A DNA stretch of 64,000 nucleotides from Chionis minor (Eukaryota > Chordata > Aves > Charadriiformes > Chionididae), in assembly GCA_013398295.1 (NCBI GenBank), contig VZSF01005553.1, positions 385,212 through 449,211 on the forward strand, in the 5' to 3' direction. Below are positions 50,401 through 61,599 of the stretch, one piece after another. Below the pieces are notes generated by a model. It was not told the DNA's origin. It made no database searches and worked only from the letters and a program-made list of their open reading frames with translations. Position 1 is the first letter of the stretch. Each line of letters opens with the position of its first letter. Made by a program: the position numbers and the translations under genes.

Positions 50401-51895
50401 ACTGCTGTCTGTGTTCCCCTTGTGGATGTTGGGACAGTTACCTTTTGTCTGCCCTCGGGCACCATCCCTGGTTCTTGCATGGCAGGGAGTTTGTTTTAGC
50501 ATCCTAGCTCCGATTGCCCACAACTGTGACAAAACTCTTTTCTTGTAGAATATAATTCTTTTTCATTGTCCTTTAATGTTCTTGCTCTGTGTTAGGTTTT
50601 TCACTAGTTTACAGTAGGAGAAAAATATTTGGACTCCTGGCTTTTCTTATGCTTTATCTCAGAAATACTCATCTTGTGGTTTAAAGTACAAAACGGAGTT
50701 GGGGCCTGTGCTGACCGGCACAGCTCAAACCCCTTTGTCAAGTGTAATAGTCTCTCCCTGTGTCGGTCTTCCTGTGTGGGAAGATGAGTTTATTTATCAG
50801 GGATGCTGAACTTGCTTTAGAGTATTATTTGAGTACTTGCGAAAGCGAAAAATATTGTTGAGAAAAAATGCAATATAAGCTTGATTATTTTTTTTCTTAC
50901 ACAGAGTTGCAATTTACCTTTGTTTTTTGAGGAAAATGGATTATTTTTTTTTAAACTGAATGTATTCAGATGAAAAATTAACTCTTCTTTCAGTAGATAA
51001 TTGCTTATCTGTAAGATAAATTTTAAAGCCATCTCTTAATCCCTGAAAGAGGGGTGGCTGAGGAAAAGAAGAGAAGACTGACTAGCTTGATTTCCTTTAA
51101 GCACTTGAACGCTGTTTCTGTTGTGTCTGCAGATCCTGATTTGAGCAGGTGATTCTGCTGCGGATTAATTTTCTGAAGCCGTAGGTAAAACTAGAATGGC
51201 TTTTGCTTGCCAGTTCCCAGCTGTCGTCCTCTTTTCTGCTTGACCACTTCCCTGATGTCTTAGTGTCTGCTGTGGTCAATACTCGCAGAATGAAGAAATT
51301 TACTGTGAAGACAAACTCTGAAGCTTGCAATTTATGACTGTTGGGGGGGAACAAAATATGTCACTAATTTGCAATATTGTATTGTAGTTCAGTAGATTAT
51401 GGGCGCTGGAGTACAGTAAACTGACATTCCTGTTAAAATCAAGTGGATGTTATGAAGGTTGTTTCAATATATTCGATCTCTTAAATTTTGTAATTGGGGT
51501 AACTGAAGATCCAGACTTGTAGAGAAATGAGATGGGTGAAGCATAGCTGAAAGTGGAGTTCCTGTGCTTGCTGGTGAGAAGGTATCTGAGAAACGTGTTG
51601 TTGGGGAAAGGACCTGCTTAAGGTGTCGCATGCTGAGGAGAACCAGCCCACCGAACCTTCCCAGCTGTGCTGGGCGGCGTGGAAAGGGACACCAAACACC
51701 ACTGGAGAGGGGAAAGGTGGGCTGCTGCAGTAAGATTCTTTTTAGTTTTGCTTTTAGCTGATATATGTGTGCATAGAACCAACAGCAGTAGTTTCTGAGT
51801 TTAAACATCCCTGGTTACAGCTGCATGAACTCCCCTTTGCTTTGGACTAGAACATGTGCTTAACTTGTGTATCTGCCTCTCTCCCCTCCTCCGTC
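47410..51895. other. non-coding stretch
   Basis: No recognised gene. T and G runs are frequent on the plus strand. Short overlapping open frames around 47.6-48.2 kb and 49.5-50.2 kb have no recognisable domain. Confidence 0.45.
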
Positions 51896-51901
51896 CCACA
51901 G

Positions 51902-52045
51902 CCTCTCTGGGACTGGACTGTGCCTAACGCTGGGAAATGCTGTAGCAGCAGTTCAATATAGTCGTTACAAGGAGAGAAACTCTCTGTTTCCTCTACCAAG
52001 GCGTGAGAGTGTTTATGTGTGTGGAGACCTGCTGCACCCACGCAG
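51902..52045 (+). other. candidate exon (144 nt) after a very strong acceptor
   Basis: A 25-base pyrimidine tract ending CCGTCCCACAG is among the best acceptors in the window. The segment ends at ACGCAG|GTACCA. Only one frame is open, entering and leaving in phase 2, with peptide such as AAVQYSRYKERNSLFPLPR. The next candidate exon starts only 147 bases later, but the frame that continues from here meets a stop near the end of that exon. If both are real, the transcript may be non-coding or this may be its C-terminal end. Confidence 0.25.
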
Positions 52046-52192
52046 GTACCACGCAAAGATCATGTAACTTTAAAACGCCATCGTAGAAGAAAATTGGTGC
52101 TAAATGATGGACTTGGCTAATACTAAAGAATAGAATTAAGAAATGCTACAAAAGGTCTAAATGTATCTGGTTCTTGCTTTTCACTCTAACAG

Positions 52193-52348
52193 AGGCTTGA
52201 TCGTTGTTGTACTGGAACGCTTAAGCGCGGTCTCATCCTGGCAAGGAAAACGCAGGGGTTTCGTAGTCTCCCCATGTTTTCTTTTGAGGAGAAGTACTCC
52301 AAAGATGCGGCACAGAGGAAGCTGCAGCTGATCTGCGTGTACTCCCTA
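52193..52348 (+). other. candidate coding exon (156 nt, phase 0), unidentified
   Basis: Strong acceptor (TTGCTTTTCACTCTAACAG) and strong donor (CTA|GTGAGT). The 156 bases are exactly 52 codons, open in only one frame. The frame contains protein-like stretches such as LKRGLILARKTQGFRSLPMF and SFEEKYSKDAAQRKLQ. The segment keeps several CpG sites although its flanks are CpG-poor. I do not recognise the family. It is the best single coding-exon candidate in the window, but no neighbouring exon in matching phase was confirmed. Confidence 0.3.
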
Positions 52349-52359
52349 GTGAGTGATAC

Positions 52360-54630
52360 TATGATACTTTATTTATGAAGGTACTCTTAGAAGTCCAAAG
52401 TAGAGTAAAAATGTGCGTGCCTAACTCTGACAATGTTCAGATGCTTGCAAAAACTGATTAAATTCCTTCTAATCCAGAAGTCAAGATGCAGCTTGCTGGC
52501 AGATTTTGGGTGTCTGAATGTTGCAGGCACGCTAACAGAGGGCGCACTTAGCCTCACTTAGCCTGTGAACTCTGAACCGAGGAAGAAGAGCAGACTCTTT
52601 CACTGTCAAGTTTTCATTAAATTTTAAAGGACATAGGCAGGTTTGTGGTGTCAGCAAAGTAAATAATTTCTGCTGGCAGGGTTCAGATTCAGGACTTTAC
52701 TGTCTGCATTGGTGGATTGCTGCTCCAACCATGGCTGGTGCTATTTATAGATCGTAATACCTATTAGCCAGGTGCTCAGCACTCTGCTCCAGTGGAGACG
52801 TATTTACAGTGTGTGCATAATTTTTACAGTTTAATGATCATTGTCACAGCACTTTCAATAGAGAGAGTTTCTCTGCCCACAACAACCAACTTGCAAAGCT
52901 CACTGCGTGTGTCTTCCTAACCTCTTGCTAAGCCTTGACAGTCTGGCACAACGGCAGGTTCTGCAGCTGTTTTCCCTTAATGAACTGGAAATGGCATTAT
53001 ATGGGTGCAGGCTTAGTGTTAACCTGTGATTGATGTGTTATTTCACTAGGTAACTTACTGTGTGCGTGTGTTAGTGCAGAACAGACATGTTTCACTGCAC
53101 ACAATAGGTTCATTCTTCACTAGATAAATATAACGTGAGTAATTGCAGTTCATTATGTAAATACCTCTGTATGAGGCTTTTATGGAGTAGTAATGGATTT
53201 TGCAGAATATTTTTCTCCTACATAGAATAGTTTTTTTTAAGCAATGTAACGGTGTCCATCAGGAGGAGGACTTCTAAGTCTGCAACTTAAAAAATTTTAT
53301 TATAACTTGGTCTGACTTGATTGGAATTGGAGAGAACAATCCTGACTATTCAAACATCTAACCGCCTACCACTGGGGGAAGAAGGGTCCTTTCATCGTAG
53401 ACTTCCCAATGTTTTTTCCAAGAATCTCAGTGGTTCAGTGGAAAAATTCTTAGACACTGAAAGGAGATGATGCTCTTAAGTATTTGGAAGTGCTGATTCA
53501 GCAGGGTTAAGAGGATGTGGTGGAGAAGAGGACAAAGTAAGGTCTAAAGGCACAGTTGTTTGTGGTAGTACCAGAAAAATGTCTAAAACATAGGAGGCCT
53601 CCTCCTAAACCCTAAACTTTACAGGGTTTATTTCAAGTATTTCTTTCCCTATGTGTACTGTACTATGTTAGTACTGGTACAGAGGTAACAACAAATATTT
53701 CAAAATAATAATAGTAGCACATTCCAGTCTGAAAAATATGAGCAGGTCTTCTGTTGGTTGAAGGATCATTAAGAATGAAATATTAAAGAACTAAAAAGAT
53801 ATCCTCTTAACCCGAGAGATTTTTTTTTGTCTGACAATGTGGTTTCAAATCCCATCTTCTCATATCTAACTACCATTTTCTGCCTCAGCTTTGTTTGCTG
53901 GCATGCAAAAAAACCCCAGTGAAATGGAAAAAACACCTGGCAGCACTTATTCCTCAGATTGCAGTGTTTTTATGAAGCTTTTCTCCTTGGAATAATGTAG
54001 CATGCCCCTTGTTTCTGGGCATTAAAAGCTAGATGCGTGAAAGTTTACTTTTTCATTCCTGTTGGATTATTGTGTTTTGCCAATAGAGGATGGTGGCTTT
54101 GCCTCCTCGGGTGTGCAGGAACACCAGTATGCGCGGTGAAGTAATGCTAGTCAGCGCTGCGAAAGGGGAGCTTGCACAAGCTTGCAGAGACAGATCTTCC
54201 CGTTGTGCTGTGGTGAATTCCAGCCAATGCTGTAACACCTCTGGAAAACCTTAACGAGCTTCCAGTTTAACAGTGTCTTTAAAATATTGACACATGCAGA
54301 ATGGAGCCTTTACGGGTTTTTTGCTATAGCTGAGTTCCTTGGATATCGAACAAAAACCTGTAATGAGGAAAATAGTTGCAACTGACTTAGGAAAAACAGC
54401 TCGAGTCTGTAAATGAATGAAAAGCCAGCTAACGCAGCTGCTTTATGTAACGGCCAGCCTGTCTTCAAACAACTCGGCTGTGAAATGATGCCAGCCCTGA
54501 GATTATTCCTTTTCCCCGTTGGCAGTTTGTATTCTTGAAGAGCGTGTGTGTGCGCACTACGGTATTTCAGTCTCAGGATGGGGGTGGCGTCATGCCGGGT
54601 GGTGCCTATTGTGGTAAATGAGGTCAATTG
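52360..54630. other. AT-rich non-coding stretch
   Basis: No recognised gene, RNA or repeat in this interval. Confidence 0.5.
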
Positions 54631-54634
54631 GGAC

Positions 54635-54660
54635 ACTCTAGTTTTTCTAAAAACTAGAGT
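54635..54660. repeat. near-perfect palindrome, 12-bp arms, 2-base centre
   Basis: ACTCTAGTTTTT (54635-54646), CT, then the exact reverse complement AAAAACTAGAGT (54649-54660). It is immediately followed by a tandem duplication at 54661-54682, which suggests replication slippage or template switching at this point. Confidence 0.9.
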
Positions 54661-54682
54661 AGTCACTTCATAGTCACTTCAT
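54661..54682. repeat. 11-bp perfect tandem duplication
   Basis: AGTCACTTCAT is present twice without a spacer, directly abutting the palindrome on its left. Confidence 0.9.
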
Positions 54683-54779
54683 CTACAATTCTTAAAAATG
54701 TAAAGAGCTAGTTCTCTTGGTAATACGGTGAAGGCAAGCTGCCCAGGAAGATGACACGTGTTGTCTTCAGCCCCTGCAG

Positions 54780-54959
54780 TTCCCCGGTCCTGCGTATTTC
54801 TCGAAGCAGCAGTTGCTGCGCTGGGAAGCGCTGGGTGCGGTGCGGGTGGTTGTGGAGAGCCGCCTCTCCAACGCGCCGGCCGCAGAACGGACCGTGTCAG
54901 CAGGCGGTGCCCGGGGTGGCGTCAGAGTTGTGCAGCTTTGCCCAGGAACTGTATGAACG
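54780..54959 (+). other. CpG-rich patch, possible exon
   Basis: About 180 bases with many CpG sites in an otherwise CpG-poor region. A plausible acceptor (GTCTTCAGCCCCTGCAG) lies at the left edge and a donor (GAACG|GTATGT) at the right edge. Two plus-strand frames are open across most of it. One ends in SELCSFAQELYER just before the donor and exits in phase 2. GC-rich DNA keeps several frames open, so this is weak evidence. It may be an exon, a small CpG island or a conserved element. Confidence 0.25.
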
Positions 54960-55019
54960 GTATGTGTCGGCAGGCTGAAGGCTGGGTACGTGCTGATTGT
55001 ATCCAGAATAACTTTAAAC

Positions 55020-56370
55020 ATTGACTCAGGAAGCTGTTGGAAGCTTTTTGTTTACGTGGTTGGGTTTTTTATTTGAGAACTTACGGCTTCAGAGATCTGC
55101 AGCTTCTCAGCTGTGTGCCATGGCTACCTTTCTTTGCTTAGGAGTAATCAGTTTGGTTAAGCAGTAGGTTAGCCAGAGTAGGCCCACTAGCTTTATAACA
55201 AATGCAATACTATAACTGCCAAGTATGCTTTTATTGGTGTGAATAACTTGTGTTAGACGAAATGTCCAGGAAAGGTATTTAGTCATAACCTTATTCTCCC
55301 CAATCCTTTAAATTCAGTGCTGCTCACACTACACTGATATATATATATATATATACACACACATCTGTCTTTTTCTATCCTTTCCTAAAACTTAGTTTTA
55401 GTCACTTCTTGGCGGGGTAGGTGGAGGAATAGGAGATCTGATAATTCAAATTATTACTCCCTCATGTGTAGGGAGCAAAGTTTGGATGGGGGGAAGCTGT
55501 CTTGGAAGTGCAGTGTTTGCATGGGGACAGAGCAGTTTGGAAACGCGTCATCTGGAAGTGAGAGGATGGCACCAGCTTTCTAGGGCTTGGTGAAGCGTCC
55601 TCATAAAACACACCGGCAAGGATTTCGGATATTCAACCGTTAGATAAGCTTGTATAGAACATGGATGTCCTGTGCTTCTTTCATCTCCTCATAGGTTTGG
55701 GGTTTTTTCCTGAATCTGGGAAGTGATTAGCAATCATTACTGTGATTACAAAAGTATCTGCAGTATAAATGCACTAGAGTAGGTGTATTGGTTAACACAT
55801 TAAGTGAAAACATGTAAATATGAAGCATCTCCAGAAATGCAGCTATCTTCTCTGCCTGATTACTACCAGAAACCTGTTAACAAGAAGTGCTGTTGAAGTC
55901 TTGCAGTGATAATTATTAATTCTTTTCCTTAACAACAAAAAGCTCCCAGTATCGCTTTCCTTTGGCAAATAAAATGATCTCACTTTAGATCTTGAGGCTT
56001 GAAACAAAGTAAGGAGTTTCCCAGAACAGCTGCCTGGGAGGAGAATTTTAAACAGTGTAAGTAGATGACACCTCGGGTAGAGAGATTCCCTGGTGAGAAA
56101 TAAAACCAAAGTGAATTAGCAGCGCGCTGGTGAGTGGGTCAGCGGTCTTGATCAGCGCTGGATGATAATAGGTGCTCTTGGAGCTTGCGGCTTTAACAGC
56201 TGATTGCTAGGCACATGTCAGGTGAGCATCGTGCACCTGAGAAAGAAGGCTCTTCATGAGTTTCTGACACCTTCTGTTCTGGAGGCTGAGCAGCTTCTGC
56301 AGTCGGGAGTTATGGTAATTTTAGATAGAATTGAGCATAGGCTGTGATTTAAATGGCTTTCTCTCCTCCA
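55020..56370. other. non-coding stretch
   Basis: No recognised gene. An (AT)9 microsatellite running into AC repeats lies at 55337-55362. Confidence 0.5.
55337..55362. repeat. (AT)n/(AC)n microsatellite
   Basis: A dinucleotide AT tract passes directly into AC units, a common compound microsatellite that is probably polymorphic. Confidence 0.9.
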
Positions 56371-56371
56371 G

Positions 56372-56410
56372 CAGTGAGTCTACGGGCAGCAGTCTGTCTG
56401 AGTCGGAACG
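56372..56410 (+). other. candidate small exon with NAGNAG acceptor
   Basis: A pyrimidine-rich acceptor (GGCTTTCTCTCCTCCAG) is followed by a second CAG, a NAGNAG arrangement giving 39- or 36-base forms. A donor (GAACG|GTACGT) closes the exon. Both forms are multiples of three and read, in phase 2, SESTGSSLSESER or the same without the first S. Serine- and acid-rich content is typical of small regulated exons. The preceding candidate at 54959 also exits in phase 2. The parent gene is not recognised. Confidence 0.3.
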
Positions 56411-56414
56411 GTAC

Positions 56415-57290
56415 GTAGGATGAAATAGCCTTTACTACAGCTACGTTTAAAAAGAAGGATGAGAGTATTGAATTTAGGGATCAAAGAAGGCAGAAAACTG
56501 TTTAGGGAATTTTACGTGCTTTTGTGAGAATAATGGGCAGTACCATTCTGTTGTCTGGAAAAGTTGGGACTTGCAGTAGACAAAGTTGAGAGCTGAAAGT
56601 AAAGACACAGATCAGTGGGTATGCAGCAAAAAAGATGGTGAAGTGGTAAGTGTATTGGAGGAAAAATAGGGAGCCTTGGTTTTCAAGTACCAAGTTATGT
56701 ATCGGCTTGTATAATGCTCAGGAGAAGCTTTTGGGGTCTGATATATTTCTTAAGCTTTTCTGTGAAGCACTGACAAGAAGTCCTGTTGCTTTTTTCCAGC
56801 AGCCTTCATCTAATTCCAAAAATACCAGTTTGGGGGAAGTTAAGAAGTTCATCCTCCATGAAAATGAAGACAGTTATTTCTAGTAATGTCTAAGAGATGG
56901 AGGGCTGAGAACTGCACAAACCTTTTTTATGCCTATTTGAGAGGTCCTTGATAAATGGCATATACTATTACCAAAACATCACCTTCGGGTTGAGGGGTGG
57001 TGTTGCTGGCCTTTGATCAAATATCATATTGAATCCATTATATAAATTTAGCGCATTAGTCCCCGTTTCATTAATAAATTGCAGGTTAAGCAAAGGTGGT
57101 TTTATGACACACAAAACCAACAAAAAAAAAGTAACCCAAAACACTGGGGTGGGATAACACCTGATAATAACGAGTTTGTCTCAGAATTTTGCTGCTTTTT
57201 CTATATTTTCTACAGTCTCTCTAATGTTGATTGCTTATAAGTAGGATCAAATGTAAATTGGCATTTGTGGGTGGGGTTTTTCTTGATTTC
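56415..57290. other. non-coding stretch
   Basis: No recognised gene, RNA or repeat. Confidence 0.5.
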
Positions 57291-57292
57291 TT

Positions 57293-57366
57293 CCCCCCCC
57301 CCCCCCCCCCCCCNNNNNNNNNNNNNNNNNNNNNNNNNNNNNNNNNNNNCCCCCCCCCCCCCCCCC
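57293..57366. repeat. poly-C tract interrupted by an assembly gap
   Basis: Twenty-one C (57293-57313), 36 N (57314-57349) and seventeen C (57350-57366). The gap is flanked on both sides by the same homopolymer, so the missing bases may simply be more C, or a GC-rich sequence that failed to amplify. The gap length is an estimate. Confidence 0.95.
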
Positions 57367-57903
57367 GTTTAATCAGAAAGGTGGCTATATTATGGAGTGG
57401 TACATTAAAAAGTAATGAGCGTAGCAGTCTGAGTGTGTCTTTTGCAATGTTAGTGACATTATGATGGATTAACAGCCTGTAAAATAGAAATGCATGCTCT
57501 GGACTTATTAGTATATTTATGGGTATCACTTTTGCTTTTACTTTGCATTTTTAAAGCATAATCATGCTTTAATGTATTTTAAAAAAAACCCACAAAACCC
57601 TAATAAATCAGCAGGTGAAGCACGAGCTTTCCATGGTATGTAATGTCGAGCTATGCTATTAAAATAGAAGTAGAATTGGACAGAAGTCAGAGTTTGAAAC
57701 CCCAGAGTATGAGACTATCTTGCCTTTTTTTTCCTGTGATAGGACGTTTCTGGGTGATGTTGGAGTTATTCATTATGCCCAAGTCTGCCTTTTCCTCAAC
57801 TTCGGGTATTATAGGAATGCCCCAATAATAGATAGTTTCATCTGCTGACAGGCAGCAAGGTTTCAACTAATGTTCACTAGAACAAGTAGCCACTTGCGTT
57901 GGT

Positions 57904-57917
57904 GGGGGGGGGGGGGG
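57904..57917. repeat. G14 homopolymer
   Basis: Fourteen consecutive G about 540 bp after the gapped C tract. Confidence 0.9.
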
Positions 57918-57924
57918 AAGGCAA

Positions 57925-60900
57925 CTTAAATTTGGTTTGTGTCCAAAGTAACAGTAACTGTTGAAGAGGTGAAACTTGATTTGCATAAAGCAGCAAGTCT
58001 TAAATAGGTTTTATTGGGTTGCTATTGTGACCTGAAGACAACTAATGACTCGCCCACACTCTTTTTGAAGTTAAATAAATCAATTTTAAACTCTGAAAAG
58101 GTATGAAATGTATTCAGTGCTTCCCAATATTATTTTAGTCTTATTGAAACCTGTTTGCCTTTTGATAGTTCCTGGTGGTCTTACTCTGCAGTTGTGATTA
58201 GGTATTTCAGACAGTCTAATATCCTCACTCTTCAGGACTTTTTCTTATGTTGCTGTATAATTTTTTAAATGTAACCAGTTACTGGAATTCATTAATGTTT
58301 AATATATGCTAATTCCAATACCCCTTTGAGATAACTTTGATTTTTCAGGTTCAGTCAATGTTCACAATACATAAACAAGGCTTACTAAAGTGATAGAGCA
58401 GAAATAGATCACAGGTTAGCAACTGCTGCCATAGAATTATACAAATTTTATTTTCTGTAACATCTTAAAAACAGCACCGTGTTGACTAAACTGCCAGTTT
58501 CTTGATCTGATATCCATGACTTCAGAAAAGTCACATTTTCACCTCAAAATTCATACTTGTGATGCAGGAAACAACTGGAGAGTGACAGAATTATGGGCCT
58601 CTGAAGTACCTAATGGCTTTACATAATTACTTGACATAGCACTGTTTCTTGGATCAAAAGCTGTATTACATTTTCAACTAATTAAACGTTAGTCTAAAGT
58701 TTGCAGGTTGCTTTCCGCTGAGGGGTTGGAAATTCAACCTCACTCATGACAGTGGGTCAATAGACGACGCTCCATCTAGCGATGCAAAAGGCCCTCTCTT
58801 TTGAAAGAGTCTATTTCCTCTCTCTTTCCTGCCTAGAATACACCGGGTTTGGTACCCGGTGCTTCTGTGTCACTACTCCTGCCGTCAGCTGAAGTAGAAG
58901 CCGTGTTTTTCCTAACGCTTGATGTCTGTATTTTGGCCTTCGACAAGGGTCCCTTCAAGTGGCTCTGAGGAATTTGCAAGGTTTGGGTAAACATTCCCAG
59001 GCCATTATAGATATGACTAGGGGTTCATTCTAGTGTCTAGACAGTAAGAGAGTAGCACTTAGATATGTTGTGACCTTTAATCTTTCTTTGTGTCATCAGA
59101 GAGAGAATGCTGGGTTGGGTTGTTTCCATAGCATTCTGTCCATTATGTTAGAGCCGTCAATTCCCGGTCCTCGTTTTTAAGTTCTGTCTTTGGTTTTCAG
59201 GTGTCTTGAATGCGCTGTGAAAGTGTTAACGTTTACAACCTAGCACTAGCCTTAGGAGGAAAAAGGTAATTTATTTGCTTAGAGAAGAGTTCATTTCCTA
59301 GTGTGACACTCAGAAGGAACCAAATGTGGACTTTGTCTTAATAGTTGAAAATTCAAAATAAATGAAGCTTATGTAAAATGGCACTAACAGACTAGAGCTA
59401 CAGTGGACTGCTGAAATTGGATTTGGGTAGCTATAAACATCATTAGCTTAAAGCATTCTAGCTTATCATGCAGCATGAGCGCTTGTAGGCTGGGATGTGA
59501 TAATGCTTTGCTCTTTTACATTTTAACTCCTTGTGGAGATGCTAAAGCCAGCTGAACATAGGCTTTGTAGAAGCTGAATTAACTATGCATTCCTTAGGGG
59601 TTTATGGCAAACTGTGAGGTTTATTTGGTGGTGAAGTGTGCTAAAGATAACGTCACAGTAACATAAAGTGCTTTACTACAACATATTAATTGTGAGTGTA
59701 TATTAGTATTTTTAAAAATCTTTAGAGATTGTATTTATTTTCATGTGACTGATTTTTTTTTTTTAGCATATGTAAACATAGGTTGCATATACCCTTGATA
59801 TTCTCATGAACTGAAATGATAGTGTTTGATTTGACCGGAACAGTATACACAAACAAGATGATAATATTACAAAGTTGCATACAAAATACTGTCATGGTTT
59901 AGAATTTTTGCAGTATTTTTGTTCCTACAGGTCACTAGCTCATGCCCATTATGTGAAATTGTGTTCATTTAATCCAGGGAGCAATGTTACTTGACCTCAA
60001 TCTTTGTAAGTGGGTTGGAATCGGTCAATAACGAGGTATTTCCATGCCAATGAAACAGTTGGATTCATACACATGGGACACTCATAACATTCAAGGAATA
60101 CATGTACATATGTACAGAACAGGTCTAATGTGCAGTCTCTTGCTCTTTCTCAGATGTACAGCTCACTTGAAACAAGTACGCCTGTGTTCTCACAGCACGC
60201 AAACACTGCTTGATGAATCCTTTCACTGTTGGGTTGTTTCCAAATAATAAATCTGAGCGTTCAGATTTCGCCTTTCATCTGACAATCTCAAAGTGCTTTG
60301 TGAAGCTGAGATGACTTTTGTTATCCCTCTACTCCTGTTTTCATTTTTTTTTATGTATATGTGAAACATACTTTCAGAGAAGTAAGGGAAAAGTTGCATA
60401 CGGTTGTTAAAGGCTGGAAGCATTTTCAGTACAGGGCATTATGTTAAACTGTTTATGGCAGGAGGTGGCTATATCCCTTCACTTCCTCCCTTTTTTTGCC
60501 CTCCTGCTGCCTTTATTGAAGGGATCATTTTTTCAGAGAAATATTTTGGAGAAGGGAAAGGGGTGGGGGCTGTTTTAATCTCTTGAAGAAAAGAAAAGGC
60601 ATTGTGGAGAACATATCTGAGTATTATAATCTCAGTTTTTAGAACTACCAAGGAATATAGTACAAAGTAAATATTAACACCACATCATGTAGTGTAGTTA
60701 GGACTTGTCTATTTTTGCAGTGTCTGAATCTTCTAATGTTAGTGGAATATAGATAAATTGATGTATTTCCTTTTTTTGGAGGTGGCTTGCATCTTCAGCA
60801 AGGCTTTTAGCACTTCAGCCTTCTGGATGTATTCCTCTCTGTTTAGACCTCATTGTAGATAAGCGTCTGAAAAAAGAAATACAATAAACATTTGTGTTAA

Positions 60901-61220
60901 TTATATCATTTCCTCCTACTCTTCTCCCCTGCACCATATGTTCTCTTCTCTCTATGCCTCTCGATTTAATCTTTTTTTTATTAGGGCTTGATACGTGTCT
61001 AATCAAAGACCTCAAAGTATGCTCTGATGGTACAAACGTGACCCTGTTCCTGCATCATTGTACACATGTAAATATATCTGGAGATAGACAGAGAAAAGAA
61101 CAAGGGGATTGATTTGTCAGGTAAAGTTACTACATGTATTTATATCCAGGACTTTCCTTTAGTCTGTGTTCTGTACTTCAGCCTTTGCTGTATCTCATAT
61201 TACCCTTGTCCTTGACCTGG
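57925..61220. other. AT-rich non-coding stretch
   Basis: No recognised gene. A GC-rich hairpin sits at 58841-58861. A few pyrimidine-rich acceptor-like sites (for example near 59198 and 60975) lack a matching open exon. Confidence 0.5.
58841..58861. repeat. GC-rich hairpin, 8-bp perfect stem
   Basis: CACCGGGT, a five-base loop (TTGGT), then ACCCGGTG. It is unusually GC-rich for its surroundings. No terminator T run or known RNA family is evident. Confidence 0.85.
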
Positions 61221-61260
61221 TAGGGGTTTGTTGGTTGGTTTTTGGTGTTTTGTCTTGTGT

Positions 61261-61285
61261 GGGTGGGTTTTTGTGGGTTGTGGGG
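61261..61285 (+). other. canonical G-quadruplex motif
   Basis: Four G runs (GGG, GGG, GGG, GGGG) with loops of 1, 7 and 4 bases lie within a longer G/T-rich stretch (about 61222-61307) that ends in T16. They fit the standard G3+N1-7 rule. Confidence 0.75.
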
Positions 61286-61570
61286 TTTGTGTTTTTTTTT
61301 TTTTTTTGATTGGTGTGTTCCCCTCACCCCCAATCCCTTGGTTATTTGCCTGAACATTGTCTACTGCAAAAGCTTGGGGGATTCATCAAGTTTCTGTAAC
61401 CGTGCTGTGACTTTCTGTTACAACACTTAATGATTCACACCAAAGCTTATTTCTTCTTTCATGGGGAAAACAGCTTCTTCAGTTTTCCTGTGAGATACTA
61501 AAACGCGCCGTTGTACTTGACCACCAAAGACACAGCAGGAGATTAGATGCCATTTTTACCCCTTAAAAAT

Positions 61571-61590
61571 GGGGGGCCGGGGTGGGTGGG
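61571..61590 (+). other. strong short-loop G-quadruplex motif
   Basis: G6-CC-G4-T-GGG-T-GGG has loops of only 2, 1 and 1 bases, predicted to be a very stable quadruplex. It lies 286 bp beyond the previous motif and about 2 kb before the CpG island. Confidence 0.8.
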
Positions 61591-61599
61591 CCACCTTAA

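Noticed and set aside
57221..57529. Open frames crossing the N gap
   Set aside because: Translation of poly-C/poly-G and unknown bases keeps the frame open artificially.
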